NCBI GenBank assembly: GCA_010672925.1
Contig: JAAHFP010000031.1
Location: 1-64,000 of the forward strand
DNA length: 64,000 bases
Source: Symploca sp. SIO1C2
GTDB taxonomy: Bacteria > Cyanobacteriota > Cyanobacteriia > Cyanobacteriales > Coleofasciculaceae
Direction: 5' to 3'
Both the position numbers and the translations under genes were made by a program. This document shows, piece by piece, positions 17,635 to 26,691 of the stretch. The notes beneath the pieces are model-generated. The model was not told where the DNA came from. It did not search any database and saw only the letters and a program-made list of their open reading frames with translations. Every line of letters begins with the position of its first letter. Within the stretch, counting starts at the first letter, position 1.

Positions 17635-17957
17635 GTTTACAATTTGACGAAATAGATGCTAGAGGAGGTTGTGACTATATTGTTGAGTATAACTTGCAAG
17701 TAAGGTAAATCAGCTGTAATGCCAGATTAGGTTAAAAGGAGCGCTGTGATCGCACCAGCAATTTGAGATAAACGAAGTCGATTAGCTGAGCAAAAAATTG
17801 AGCAAGCGATCGCTCTATTCCAATAGAGCAATTAGGGCTGCAAGCAAAATTCTATCCTAAAACCAGAAGAATAGGAGACTGAATTGGTCTTTTAGAGCTT
17901 CAGTTCATTATTTGATGTTGACAAAATCCATATGATGTGTATCAAAGTTTTTACCAC
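17635..17957. other. Intergenic region with one hairpin
   Basis: No gene seen. GCTCTATT-CC-AATAGAGC (17812-17829) is a perfect 8-bp inverted repeat next to a HIP1 site. The rest shows nothing I can assign. Confidence 0.5.
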
Positions 17958-18602
17958 CTAAGTTTCGGTCAATGCCACAATCTGATGAGTTGTTAGTGCT
18001 AACTGAGGAAACAAAGGAGATAAGATTGTTGCGTCTCCTTGATATCGCTCTGCTTGATATTCATCCCTAATTAAACGGTTAATAGTGAAAGTTGGTTGTT
18101 TAGGAGAGCCAATATATTGAATTCCTCCGAGTCCAGCATAATCAACAATCCAGTATTCCGGAATCCCTAATGTTTCGTACTCATTTAATTTAATGCGGTA
18201 ATCGTCTCGCCAATTAGTACTGACAACTTCAATTACCAGGGGTGGTGGCACGTATGCCGCTGCAGACGCCGAACTTTGACGCATTCTTTGCCATTCTTCT
18301 CTGGTGAATACCACAATATCGGCTTTACGACTCGATTCATTTTCGCCGGGAGCGTTATTCAACCTAACTTGTTTGTTTTGACGCGGAATATAAGGTAGAT
18401 TCAAGTCTTGGCAATGGTTGTTCAGGAGGCGACAAAGTCCATCAACGACGTCTTCATGTTTGGCTGTGGGTTCACTGAGGGGCATAGCAACTCCCTGGAA
18501 AAGCTCGAATGACCTACTGGAACCGTCATCCCAGTTCAGAAAGTCCTCGAAGGTCAAAGGTTTTTGGACGATCGCAACCATTGTTTTTGATACCATCCAC
18601 AA
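17958..18602 (-). CDS. Uma2-family (DUF820) restriction-endonuclease-fold protein
   Basis: 214 residues, of a PD-(D/E)XK family hugely expanded in cyanobacteria. Marks in order: LTFEDFLNWDDGSSRSFELFQGVAM, KHEDVVDGLCRLL, the first catalytic Asp in RKADIVVF, and the E...K region PPLVIEVVSTNWRDDYRIKLNEYE followed by GIPEYWIVD. The motif order is complete. The role is unknown; members behave as if mobile or linked to genome maintenance. The Met at residue 8 (MVAIVQKPLTFEDF) is a likely better start. Confidence 0.88.
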   Translation of the reverse strand: MWMVSKTMVAIVQKPLTFEDFLNWDDGSSRSFELFQGVAMPLSEPTAKHEDVVDGLCRLLNNHCQDLNLPYIPRQNKQVRLNNAPGENESSRKADIVVFTREEWQRMRQSSASAAAYVPPPLVIEVVSTNWRDDYRIKLNEYETLGIPEYWIVDYAGLGGIQYIGSPKQPTFTINRLIRDEYQAERYQGDATILSPLFPQLALTTHQIVALTET

Positions 18603-18620
18603 GTCAGCTTGATTTTGCTT

Positions 18621-18718
18621 ATATAGCAGTCGCCAGGACGGTTAAGACATTTTCAGGTAAGGCAAGTTAACAAGGGGCTGCCATCCCCTTATCCTAATCG
18701 CCTTGGCGGTTGCTATAT
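18621..18718. repeat. 98-bp MITE-like inverted-repeat element
   Basis: Left arm ATATAGCAGTCGCCAGGACG and right arm CGCCTTGGCGGTTGCTATAT are imperfect inverted repeats over about 27 bp. The core has AAGGGGCTGCCATCCCCTT, an internal hairpin. The right arm recurs at 14466-14490. Confidence 0.7.
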
Positions 18719-18986
18719 CTATCTTAGGATGGATCATTTGACTATTTAAGTAAAACTCTTATTGCCCAGCTTCCCCAGCCTCCCTAGCTTCCCCAGCTTA
18801 ACTTGCCGAAAATATAGTTATTCAACCAGATTACATATAAGGATGAGTAAGGATCTAGATACAAAAAACTTAAGTAAATTTTTGTTAAAGTTATCGGCAG
18901 TTTTCTGCTAGAATCATTTTCGATCAATTTCGGGTATCACAAATGGCCATTATCAATGCCATCTACCAACTACCATCTGCATCCTG

Positions 18987-20156
18987 ATGAAAAGCCCAAC
19001 TGAGCGTAGATTTAATAAATTGCACCAAATACCACCAAGACAATTGACCGTGCAAAAACAAACTCTTTTCCTTGTTGGTAGCCTGTTGTTAACTGGGCTA
19101 ACGACTCAACTAAACCTCGCTGCTCAAGCCAGTCAACCCCAGATAGTAAGCCAGAACCCAGTTAACGAACAGCTCAATGAGCTACTTCGTCAGGGACAGG
19201 AGTTGGTAGATAGGGGAGATTATGTCCAAGCTATTACCACCTACCAACGGGCAGCTAACCTAGATCGCCAAAACCCCAAGATTTTTTCTGGAATAGGCTA
19301 TTTGTATGCCCATCAAGGGAATTTTCCAGAAGCAGTCAAAGCTTATCAACAGGCAATCTTCCTTGACCCTAGCAATGCTCAATGGCAATATGCCCTAGGC
19401 TACAGTCTAGCTAGTGCAGGAGACAATGCTGGTGCTGCTGCTGCCTATCGTCGTGCTATTGGACTAGATGGTAGTAATCTCAATAACTATATAGGTCTAG
19501 GCACAGTGCTCATGCGCTCCCAAGACTATAATGGAGCGATCGCTACTTATCAAACAATTCTGGAACTTTCTCCAGGAAATCCTGAAGCCTATGAGTTAAT
19601 TGCCTCAGCACTGTTAAAGCAGGAGCGTCTGCCAGAAGCAATTGCAGAACTTCGTAAGGCTGAACAACTGGCTCCTAAAAGTAGCCGTGTGCAGCTAAGC
19701 TTGGGAATGGCCTTCGTCAGTCAAGGTAATCTGGTAGCAGGGATGGAAGCTTTCCAAAAGGCAGCACAGTTAGACCCTCGCAATGCTCAAGCTCATATTC
19801 AGATTGGTAAAATTTTACAGGAAAAAGAGGATTTAGAAGGTGCTCTAGAAGCTTTTGAAGAGGCTAGTGCTATTGATCCGAATTCTTTAGAAGCAAAGGC
19901 ATCTATTGGAGAAATTTTACTAGAACAGGAACAATACCTCTTAGCAATTGTTACCTATCAACGCCTGAGTGAACTAGCTCCGGAAGACCCAAAAGTGTAT
20001 TATAATTTAGCGCTAGCTTTAAAAGAACGTAATCGTGTTAAAGAAGCGATCGTTGCTGTGGAAAAAGCGAGTACACTCTACGAGGGTCAAGAAGATAACG
20101 AAGGTTTAGAGCGAGCTGAAGCCTTGCTCAAGCAGCTCAAAAAATCCCGTCGCTAA
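18987..20156 (+). CDS. Exported tetratricopeptide-repeat protein
   Basis: 389 residues. A long basic N-terminus and hydrophobic stretch (TLFLVGSLLLTGLTTQLNLAAQASQ, ending at about residue 50) indicate a signal peptide or anchor. Residues 62-385 hold about nine TPR units with the usual spacing (for example GDYVQAITTYQRAANLDRQN, GNFPEAVKAYQQAIFLDPSN). No catalytic domain. It probably scaffolds protein complexes in the periplasm or at the thylakoid or plasma membrane. Partner unknown. Confidence 0.85.
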   Translation: MKSPTERRFNKLHQIPPRQLTVQKQTLFLVGSLLLTGLTTQLNLAAQASQPQIVSQNPVNEQLNELLRQGQELVDRGDYVQAITTYQRAANLDRQNPKIFSGIGYLYAHQGNFPEAVKAYQQAIFLDPSNAQWQYALGYSLASAGDNAGAAAAYRRAIGLDGSNLNNYIGLGTVLMRSQDYNGAIATYQTILELSPGNPEAYELIASALLKQERLPEAIAELRKAEQLAPKSSRVQLSLGMAFVSQGNLVAGMEAFQKAAQLDPRNAQAHIQIGKILQEKEDLEGALEAFEEASAIDPNSLEAKASIGEILLEQEQYLLAIVTYQRLSELAPEDPKVYYNLALALKERNRVKEAIVAVEKASTLYEGQEDNEGLERAEALLKQLKKSRR

Positions 20157-20858
20157 TCTATGAACAAAACGACCGGGTCGAAATTAACTAAATTTTTTAG
20201 ATGATCATTCTAATCAAGGAACAACTTATAACCAGAAAATTTCTAATCTCCTAACTTAGAGGAGCTCAAAAATTAGGAACGTATGAGGAACAAACCTTAG
20301 GAGCTGTGACTCACTTACCTAGTTAAGTTCATCACTAATTTGGAGACTTCAGAGTATGCTAAACTAGCAGGCTTAGTTCCGTCTGGTGGATTGATCTGGG
20401 TCAAAAGGTGTAGCAAGAAGGTAATGATAGCCGCTTGGAGCAGTCTTTTGAGCATGATGGATGTTCTCCTCAACTTTGTTGGTAATTCTTACAATGATTA
20501 TTGACAATTTTCAGATGGGGCTCAGTGATAACGAACACTTCTCATCTTCTTTTATATAGGGATGCTCCCGCTATAACCCGTAGGATTTAACGGTGAGTTG
20601 CATTTCCCCAATGGGTTTACCCTAAGAGTACTGATGCTGAGATTGTACCTAACGTTCCATTAGCGAGAAGTTACTGGTTGACCCCTAGCAGGGGAACAAT
20701 CAGGCTAAAAAAAGACTGGGTATAAGGTGTGGGGTGTGAAGAAAAGAAAGAGACTATCCGAATCATGACTTAGCCTTATCCACCCCCATAATCTCTTAGC
20801 TGGACAAAAAATACCTCTACCAATCGCTACAATCTAAATAAATACCCTTGACAGTTGC
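20157..20858. other. Long intergenic region upstream of clpP
   Basis: 702 bp without a convincing gene. One tiny frame (20424-20504, 26 codons, MIAAWSSLLSMMDVLLNFVG) has an AGAAGG box before its ATG but no other support. CCCCT-AGC-AGGGG (about 20682-20694) and CCGT...ACGG near 20577-20592 could fold, so an untranslated leader or small RNA is possible, but I recognise no known RNA family. Confidence 0.4.
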
Positions 20859-21467
20859 ATGATTCCGACAGTTATTGAACAATCTGGTCGTGGCGAACGC
20901 GCCTTCGATATCTACTCTCGCCTCCTGCGGGAGCGCATTGTCTTTCTTGGACAACAAGTTGATTCTGATTTAGCTAACCTAATAGTAGCCCAACTGTTGT
21001 ATTTAGAAGCCGATGATCCAGAAAAGGATATTTACCTCTATATCAATTCTCCTGGTGGTTCTGTGACAGCAGGTATGGGTATTTTCGATACCATGAATCA
21101 AGTTCGTCCAGATGTTTGCACCATTTGTGTTGGATTAGCGGCGAGTATGGGAGCTTTTCTCCTCAGTGCTGGCGCGAAAAGTAAGCGGATGAGTTTACCT
21201 CATTCCCGCATCATGATTCATCAACCCCTAGGTGGTGCTCAAGGACAGGCTACTGATATTGAGATTCAAGCCAAAGAAATTCTCTACCACAAACAGCAGC
21301 TCAATCAATTGTTGGCAAAACATACTGATCAACCCCTAGAACGGATTGAGGAAGATACAGAACGTGATTTCTTTATGTCAGCACAGGAAGCTAAAGACTA
21401 TGGCTTAATCGATCAAGTGATTGATCGACGTCCTTCCGCAATCAGAGCTCCTGTTAGTGTGGCCTAG
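20859..21467 (+). CDS. clpP: ATP-dependent Clp protease proteolytic subunit
   Basis: 202 residues. The Ser-His-Asp triad is complete: S96 (GLAASMGAF), H121 (MIHQPLGGA) and D170 (ERDFFMSA), matching E. coli numbering within one residue. [16 protein letters not shown] is the signature near residue 65. It forms tetradecameric barrels that degrade proteins unfolded by ClpC or ClpX. Cyanobacteria carry several clpP paralogues plus the inactive clpR; this is an active one. It appears to stand alone. Confidence 0.97.
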   Translation: MIPTVIEQSGRGERAFDIYSRLLRERIVFLGQQVDSDLANLIVAQLLYLEADDPEKDIYLYINSPGGSVTAGMGIFDTMNQVRPDVCTICVGLAASMGAFLLSAGAKSKRMSLPHSRIMIHQPLGGAQGQATDIEIQAKEILYHKQQLNQLLAKHTDQPLERIEEDTERDFFMSAQEAKDYGLIDQVIDRRPSAIRAPVSVA

Positions 21468-21477
21468 GTTTTGGAGA

Positions 21478-21598
21478 TGGGGGAGAGGGGGAGCTGGGGG
21501 AGCTGGGGGAGCTGAGGAAGCTGGGGGAGCTGAGGAAGCTGGGGGAGACAAGGGAGCTGGGGGAGACAAGGGAGCTGGGGGAGATATTTTCACTCACC
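21478..21598. repeat. GGGGGAGCTGGGGGA 9-mer array
   Basis: Roughly eleven units of (G/A)GAGCTGGGG with GACAAGGGA variants, directly after clpP. Confidence 0.9.
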
Positions 21599-21667
21599 AA
21601 TTCCCAATTCCAATTCCCAGGGAGACAAGGAAGACAAGGAAGGCAAGGGAGATATTTTCACTCACCA

Positions 21668-21730
21668 AACAACAAATGACAAATGACAAATGACAAATGA
21701 CAAATGACAAATGACAAATGACAAATGACA
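21668..21730. repeat. ACAAATG heptamer array
   Basis: Eight or nine perfect copies of the heptamer ACAAATG in tandem at the 3' flank of the next minus-strand gene. This is the pattern of cyanobacterial short tandemly repeated repetitive (STRR) sequences. Confidence 0.95.
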
Positions 21731-21735
21731 ATTCC

Positions 21736-22668
21736 TCAAACATCTTCCGGTGTCGGTTGTGATTCCAGATAACTGAGAAAGTCTAGTAGTTCATCATCTG
21801 TTAACAGCTGGCGCGATCGCTTCCCGTAAGTTTGTAATAGATAATCTTTCCCCTGCTGATTAGTCCAACCTAAACGTTTGACTTCTACAGTACTTCTGGC
21901 AATGATATCAGACATATCAAGGGGACTGGAGGTAGGGGGAAGCTTACTGTGATCTGTTTCTATTTCACTCTGAAAGAAAGAAGACTTTACTGGCAAATCA
22001 TTAAGCTGACTTGGGGGTATCTCTTCCGACCTTCTCAACGGGGGGTTAACGAAATTTGGCGTGGGATTTCCATTCGACCCGTCCCCGCGTTCCCACGTCT
22101 CTGCGTCTCCTTGTCCCGGCGTCTCCGCTTCTGTTGACTCTTTCTTTCCTTCACCCTCCTGTGGGGTTGACTCTTCCTGTGAAGTTTGAGGTTCAGTTAG
22201 GGACGAAAATTCATAGGGGGGAGTATTCTTCTGTTCTACTGGGGGAGTTTTTGAGGCATGATAGTTAAGCTCCTCAACACTGGCATCGTCAGAAGATACC
22301 TGGCTGGAGTCATTAACGCTAGAATCTGGTGGAAACTGAGTTAGTTGAATCTGTTCTAGGTTTGGGGATGGTAACTCTTGGGGTAGATTAGCTTTGGGTT
22401 TGGGAGGTACTACTACCTTAGGGGGGACGAGGGGAGTTTCCTTTTCTGCAATGACAGTTGTTGTAGTATCAATACCTAAAACTGCTAAAGCTCTACTTCG
22501 GGCTTGCTCTTCTGCCAATTCAACGGTTTGAGCTGCGGCCAAACCGGTTACTAAGGTTTGGCCTTCAACTTGAACCAAACAGCGCACTATGTACTGACCA
22601 TACTCAATGGCTGATAGCTCAGTGATAAGGCTACCTTGGGGATAATGAGCTCGAAACTGAGTAAACAT
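21736..22668 (-). CDS. Conserved cyanobacterial protein, two small domains joined by a long disordered linker
   Basis: 310 residues from the preferred Met at 22668 (MFTQFRAHYPQGSLITELSAIEYGQYIVR); a longer start at 22725 is possible. The N-terminal about 85 residues look like a small alpha/beta fold with repeated VEGQ and AEEQARSRALAVLGI, recalling dsRBD- or Rad52-like ssDNA-binding domains. The middle (about 90-250) is Pro/Ser/Glu-rich and disordered. The C-terminal 60 residues (STVEVKRLGWTNQQGKDYL, LQTYGKRSRQLLTDDELLDFL) form a conserved helical module. Function unknown; a nucleic-acid role is a guess. Confidence 0.6.
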   Translation of the reverse strand: MFTQFRAHYPQGSLITELSAIEYGQYIVRCLVQVEGQTLVTGLAAAQTVELAEEQARSRALAVLGIDTTTTVIAEKETPLVPPKVVVPPKPKANLPQELPSPNLEQIQLTQFPPDSSVNDSSQVSSDDASVEELNYHASKTPPVEQKNTPPYEFSSLTEPQTSQEESTPQEGEGKKESTEAETPGQGDAETWERGDGSNGNPTPNFVNPPLRRSEEIPPSQLNDLPVKSSFFQSEIETDHSKLPPTSSPLDMSDIIARSTVEVKRLGWTNQQGKDYLLQTYGKRSRQLLTDDELLDFLSYLESQPTPEDV

Positions 22669-22725
22669 AAATTTTTCAATGCATTGCCGGGGTGCTACTT
22701 GGTAATTTATCCCTTGGAAGCACAT

Positions 22726-23280
22726 ACCTTGAAATCAAGTATATCTGCTGTTTTTGTGATTAGGATTTGGTAAAAGTACAATTAGAGCTTATTATAGATA
22801 TAATATTACCCATTGCTACGAAAACAGTAACCAGTGAGCAGTGAGCATCTAACCAATTTGGTTACTAACCAGTGTTTGGTTAAGATACCCATCCCCTGGG
22901 AAGGAATACAATGCCAATAATTTTTCCTTGCTTGTTTAAAGTTCATTTCCTGAGCAACGGATAATTAACTGGTAACTGGTAACTGGTAACTGTTAAGGGT
23001 AATCCATTGCCCTTGCCGTAAAGCGAATCAGGACGAAGAGCGGCAAAAAACCATAAGACCTCTTGAGCAAATGAGCCTGAAAGCCTTGTTCTGCCATAGC
23101 TCAAACCTCATTTCTGGAGGTGTCTCTTCAACTATCGAGAAACATACTCAGCCGCAGGGGGTTGGGCGAAGCTCTCCTGGGGAGCTCTTCAATGTGGTTA
23201 TCTTTACCTGATTTGAGTACTTTACCCACAGGGCAAGAAGAAAAGAAAAAACCGCGATCAGACACACAAAGGATTGTTGG
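22726..23280. other. Intergenic region with GTAACTG heptamers
   Basis: No gene. Contains (GTAACTG)4 at about 22970-22998 and CCAGTGAGCAGTGAGCA at 22832-22848. This region must hold both divergent promoters; none is obvious. Confidence 0.5.
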
Positions 23281-25548
23281 ATGGAATTCTCAGTCGCTGC
23301 ATTACTTGCCAATTTTACGGATGACAAATTAGTAGCCCCCAAAGTTTTGGAAAAAAAACTCGATTACCAAGATGAGCAAAGTATCCAAAAACTCCAGATT
23401 GCTTTAGATGCCTTAGAAAAAGTCGGTGTTTTGGTCAAAGATCGGGGCAGGTATCGACGGGTGTATGAAGAAGATGTGGTTGAAGCAAAACTACGCTGCT
23501 CAAGTAAAGGATTTTGCTTTGCGATCCAAGAATTAGAGGGAGCCGATGATATTTACATTCGAGAGAGCCACCTGAGTACAGCTTGGAATGGCGATCACGT
23601 CTTGGTTAAAATTACCAAAGAAGGTAGTCGGCGTCGTAGTCCGGAAGGACAGGTACAGTTAATTCTGGAGCGAGTTAATCCCTCGGTGCTAGCACGAGTC
23701 AGAAAAGCGGAGAATAATTATCGAGCAGTTCCCCTTGATGACCGACTCCTCTTTGAACTCAACCTTCAAGCTAATGGCATACCTTTAGAAGAAGCAGTGG
23801 AACACTTGGTTCATGTCGAGGTGGTACGCTATCCCCTTGGACAAAACCCTCCCATCGGACAAGTGGCGCGTATCTTAGGTAGTGACGCCGAAGACGCTGC
23901 TGATACTGATATTGTCTGTTGTAAGCATGATCTGCGCACCAACTTCCCTGATGAAGTACTACTGGCAGCAGATGGCTTACCCAAACAAGTTCGGAAGACA
24001 GATTTAAAAAAGCGCCTTGATTTGCGTGAGCTTTTGACTGTAACTATTGAAGGTGATTCCCCGAATTACCAAAATCCAGTTGTTAGCAACGCCTTTACCT
24101 TGAAAAACTTGGAAGAAGGACAGTGGCAGCTAGGAGTCCATATCGCTGATGTTGCTAGTTGGTTTTCCCCTGATTCTCCCTTGGAACGAGAGGCTAAATT
24201 ACGAGGTACAGCTGTTTATCTAGGAGACACAGTACTACCTTTATTACCTGAACCGGTTGCTCAGCGTTGCTCTCTAGTGCCAGAACAAGATAAGTTAACT
24301 ATCTCGGTACTACTAACCCTGAATAATACTGGTGAACTGCTAGATTTTGAAATTCACCCCTCAGTGATTAATGTTGATCACCAGTTTAGTTATGAGCAGG
24401 TGCAATCCCTTTTGGGAGAACATGAGGAAGCTGAGCCAGAATTAGCAGCAGTAGTAGAAATGCTCAAAGAGCTGTTTTTTACCTTGAGTCCAGCGGTAAG
24501 ATCTGCGCGACAACGGCGGGGTTCTTTTGAACTGAATCTGTCTCACAATCAATATCCCCAAACCCAATATCCTTATAAAGATGAAGGGAGATTAGGGGCA
24601 GTGGTGGTTTCAACTTCCGTGCCGATTCAGTCTTTGTTAATGGAATTAGTTATCTTGGCCAACCAAGCAGTAGCATCTCATCTACAAGCTTTATCCTTGC
24701 CAGGAATTTACTGCGTGCAGTCTGAATCAAATTTCGATGAGCTTCAGGATTTAATCAAATTGGGTGACAATCTGGGTCTAGACTTGGAACTAGAGCAAGA
24801 GGAAGAAATTACTCCCCAAGACTATCAACGGTTTATTCACCTATTTGCCCAATCTACAGCGCCTCAAGTATTGACTTATTTGTTGCGCTCAACTTTAAAG
24901 CCCATAGCTTACAGATCTAAGCCCGGTTCTCACTTTGGTCTTGCTTTGAACACTGGCTATACTCATTGCTCATCACCAATTTGGCGTTATGCAGACCTCT
25001 TCATACAACGGGTTTTGGGATTTATTTTTGAGGAAGGACGAGATCGCCGTTCAACTCGTTCTAAAGACCGGGTAAATCTTAACAGCAGCAGTTGCCACGG
25101 CAATGTCAACTGGAATGTCTTACCACCGGAAATACAGCAAGAGCTAGAAAATCAGTCCAAGGAGTTGATTTCCCACCTCAATGAGCGGGAGAAACTGGTT
25201 ATGGATGCCGAAGATGATTTAGAAGGTTTAAAGAAAGCTGAACAGATGAAAGAACGGACTGGTGATGTCTTTACTGGTCTGATTACTGGTGTTCAATCTT
25301 ACGGTTTCTTTGTGGAAATTGAAGACCTATTAGTGGAAGGATTAGTTCATGTTAGCTCCCTTAAAGATGATTGGTATGAATATCGCTCTCGCCATTCCTG
25401 TTTAGTTGGTCGTAAAAATCGCACCGCTTATCGACTAGGAGATCATGTAGAAGTCCAAGTCAAAAGCGTTGATTACTACCGTCAGCAAATTGACCTGGTA
25501 ACTGTCAGTGGTGGTAGTACGGTTCCTAATGGGGATTTTGACGAGTAA
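23281..25548 (+). CDS. RNB-domain protein (RNase II/R family, Zam-like) with degenerate active site
   Basis: 755 residues. N-terminal winged-helix/cold-shock region (1-240), RNB domain (about 243-620) with ELLTVTIEG, LGVHIADVASWFSPDSPLE, HCSSPIWRYADLF, and a C-terminal S1 domain (about 659-745, GDVFTGLITGVQSYGFFVEI). Active RNB enzymes have TID-G-x-D-A-x-D-x-DDA; here the same stretch reads TIEGDSPNYQNPVVS, so the Mg-binding aspartates (positions E257, Y263, N265, P266) are gone, and SPIRR has become SPIWR. It may bind RNA without cutting it. By family knowledge Zam, a cyanobacterial RNB protein, is the closest type I can suggest. GC content and codon use look native. Confidence 0.8.
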   Translation: MEFSVAALLANFTDDKLVAPKVLEKKLDYQDEQSIQKLQIALDALEKVGVLVKDRGRYRRVYEEDVVEAKLRCSSKGFCFAIQELEGADDIYIRESHLSTAWNGDHVLVKITKEGSRRRSPEGQVQLILERVNPSVLARVRKAENNYRAVPLDDRLLFELNLQANGIPLEEAVEHLVHVEVVRYPLGQNPPIGQVARILGSDAEDAADTDIVCCKHDLRTNFPDEVLLAADGLPKQVRKTDLKKRLDLRELLTVTIEGDSPNYQNPVVSNAFTLKNLEEGQWQLGVHIADVASWFSPDSPLEREAKLRGTAVYLGDTVLPLLPEPVAQRCSLVPEQDKLTISVLLTLNNTGELLDFEIHPSVINVDHQFSYEQVQSLLGEHEEAEPELAAVVEMLKELFFTLSPAVRSARQRRGSFELNLSHNQYPQTQYPYKDEGRLGAVVVSTSVPIQSLLMELVILANQAVASHLQALSLPGIYCVQSESNFDELQDLIKLGDNLGLDLELEQEEEITPQDYQRFIHLFAQSTAPQVLTYLLRSTLKPIAYRSKPGSHFGLALNTGYTHCSSPIWRYADLFIQRVLGFIFEEGRDRRSTRSKDRVNLNSSSCHGNVNWNVLPPEIQQELENQSKELISHLNEREKLVMDAEDDLEGLKKAEQMKERTGDVFTGLITGVQSYGFFVEIEDLLVEGLVHVSSLKDDWYEYRSRHSCLVGRKNRTAYRLGDHVEVQVKSVDYYRQQIDLVTVSGGSTVPNGDFDE

Positions 25549-25631
25549 TTTTTATTAGGTATTAGGTTTTGGGTATTAGGTTTTAAGTCTACTGAATCCC
25601 GAACCCTATAGTTTGTCTTTAAACAGTCGGA

Positions 25632-25697
25632 GGGCATAGCATTTGGATTGTATAACTTGAGTCTCTACCGAGGAATTATCGCCCAAATGCTATGCCC
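25632..25697. repeat. 66-bp palindromic element with GGGCATAGCATTTGG arms, copy 1
   Basis: GGGCATAGCATTTGG (25632-25646) and its exact complement (25683-25697) flank a 36-bp core. A diverged copy in the opposite orientation is at 29022-29088. It sits directly upstream of ubiX. Confidence 0.8.
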
Positions 25698-25725
25698 CTA
25701 CATCAAATTTTTGCCATAGAATTTT

Positions 25726-26352
25726 GTGTCTTCAACTTACAACTCAAAACTTCCTCTAATTTTAGGTGTTACTGGTGCATCTGGCTTAATTTATGCTGTA
25801 CGTGCTCTGAAATTTTTGCTAGAGGCTGACTATGTTATTGAATTAGTAGCTTCAAAATCAACTTATATAGTTTGGCAAGCAGAAAATAATCTGCGGATGC
25901 CCCCAGAACCGGAGCCGCAGGAGCAATTTTGGCGAGAGCAAGCAGGGGTGTTTACGGGAGGTAAGTTAATTTGCCATCGCTGGAGTGATTTAGGAGCCAC
26001 CATTGCCAGCGGCTCCTTCCGTACCTCAGGGATGGTGATTTTACCCTGTAGCATGAGTACTGTAGCCAAAATTGCTACGGGTTTAAGTTCCGACTTAGTG
26101 GAGCGCGCTGCGGATGTTCAACTTAAAGAAGGGCGTCAACTGGTAATTGTACCTCGTGAGACTCCTTTGAGTCTGATTCACCTGCGCAACCTCACTACCT
26201 TGGCAGAAGCGGGGGTCAGAATTGTCCCGGCTATTCCTGCTTGGTATCACAATCCTCAAACTATAGAAGATTTAGTGGATTTTGTTGTAGCTCGTACTTT
26301 AGATCAATTGGATATTGATTGTATCCCGATTAAACGTTGGCAGGGATATTAG
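25726..26352 (+). CDS. ubiX: UbiX-family flavin prenyltransferase
   Basis: 208 residues from a GTG start. It prenylates FMN with dimethylallyl phosphate to make the cofactor of UbiD-type decarboxylases, here probably for plastoquinone synthesis. Family marks are whole: GVTGASGLIYAVRAL (FMN binding), the hydroxyl residue in VASKST, PCSMSTVAKIATGLSSDL, RAADVQLKE, VPRETPLSLIHLRNL, and PAIPAWYH. The segment before the GTG is a palindromic repeat, so no upstream start is likely. The UbiD partner is not in the window. Confidence 0.93.
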   Translation: MSSTYNSKLPLILGVTGASGLIYAVRALKFLLEADYVIELVASKSTYIVWQAENNLRMPPEPEPQEQFWREQAGVFTGGKLICHRWSDLGATIASGSFRTSGMVILPCSMSTVAKIATGLSSDLVERAADVQLKEGRQLVIVPRETPLSLIHLRNLTTLAEAGVRIVPAIPAWYHNPQTIEDLVDFVVARTLDQLDIDCIPIKRWQGY

Positions 26353-26396
26353 TCAGGTTGAAAGCCTATATTTAGGGATTGGGAGAATAAGTAATA

Positions 26397-26427
26397 AGCA
26401 GTAGTAGGACTTCAGTCCAAAAAGAAG
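26397..26427. repeat. GTAGTAGGACTTCAGTCC repeat, copy 2
   Basis: Shorter copy ending after AAAAAGAAG, preceded by AATAAGTAATAAGC. Confidence 0.85.
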
Positions 26428-26691
26428 GTTGCAAGGGAGAGGATAATTCTAAGTGATTATCCTTTACTTGATATTACATTGATGAGAGAAAAAACAACGG
26501 TATTCCTCGGTTTATCTATCGCTGGTAGCAGGAGAAATAATGTTAGTTTTGTCAACGCTTATAAAAACTGATTTGATAAAACTTTTGTAAAGATTACTGA
26601 GGACTTTGAAGAGTCGGTAAAATATCAAAATTTCTCTTCCATTTAATGAAATTAGCTAATAGACTTAGATTGTTGTTGAAAAATAAAGATC

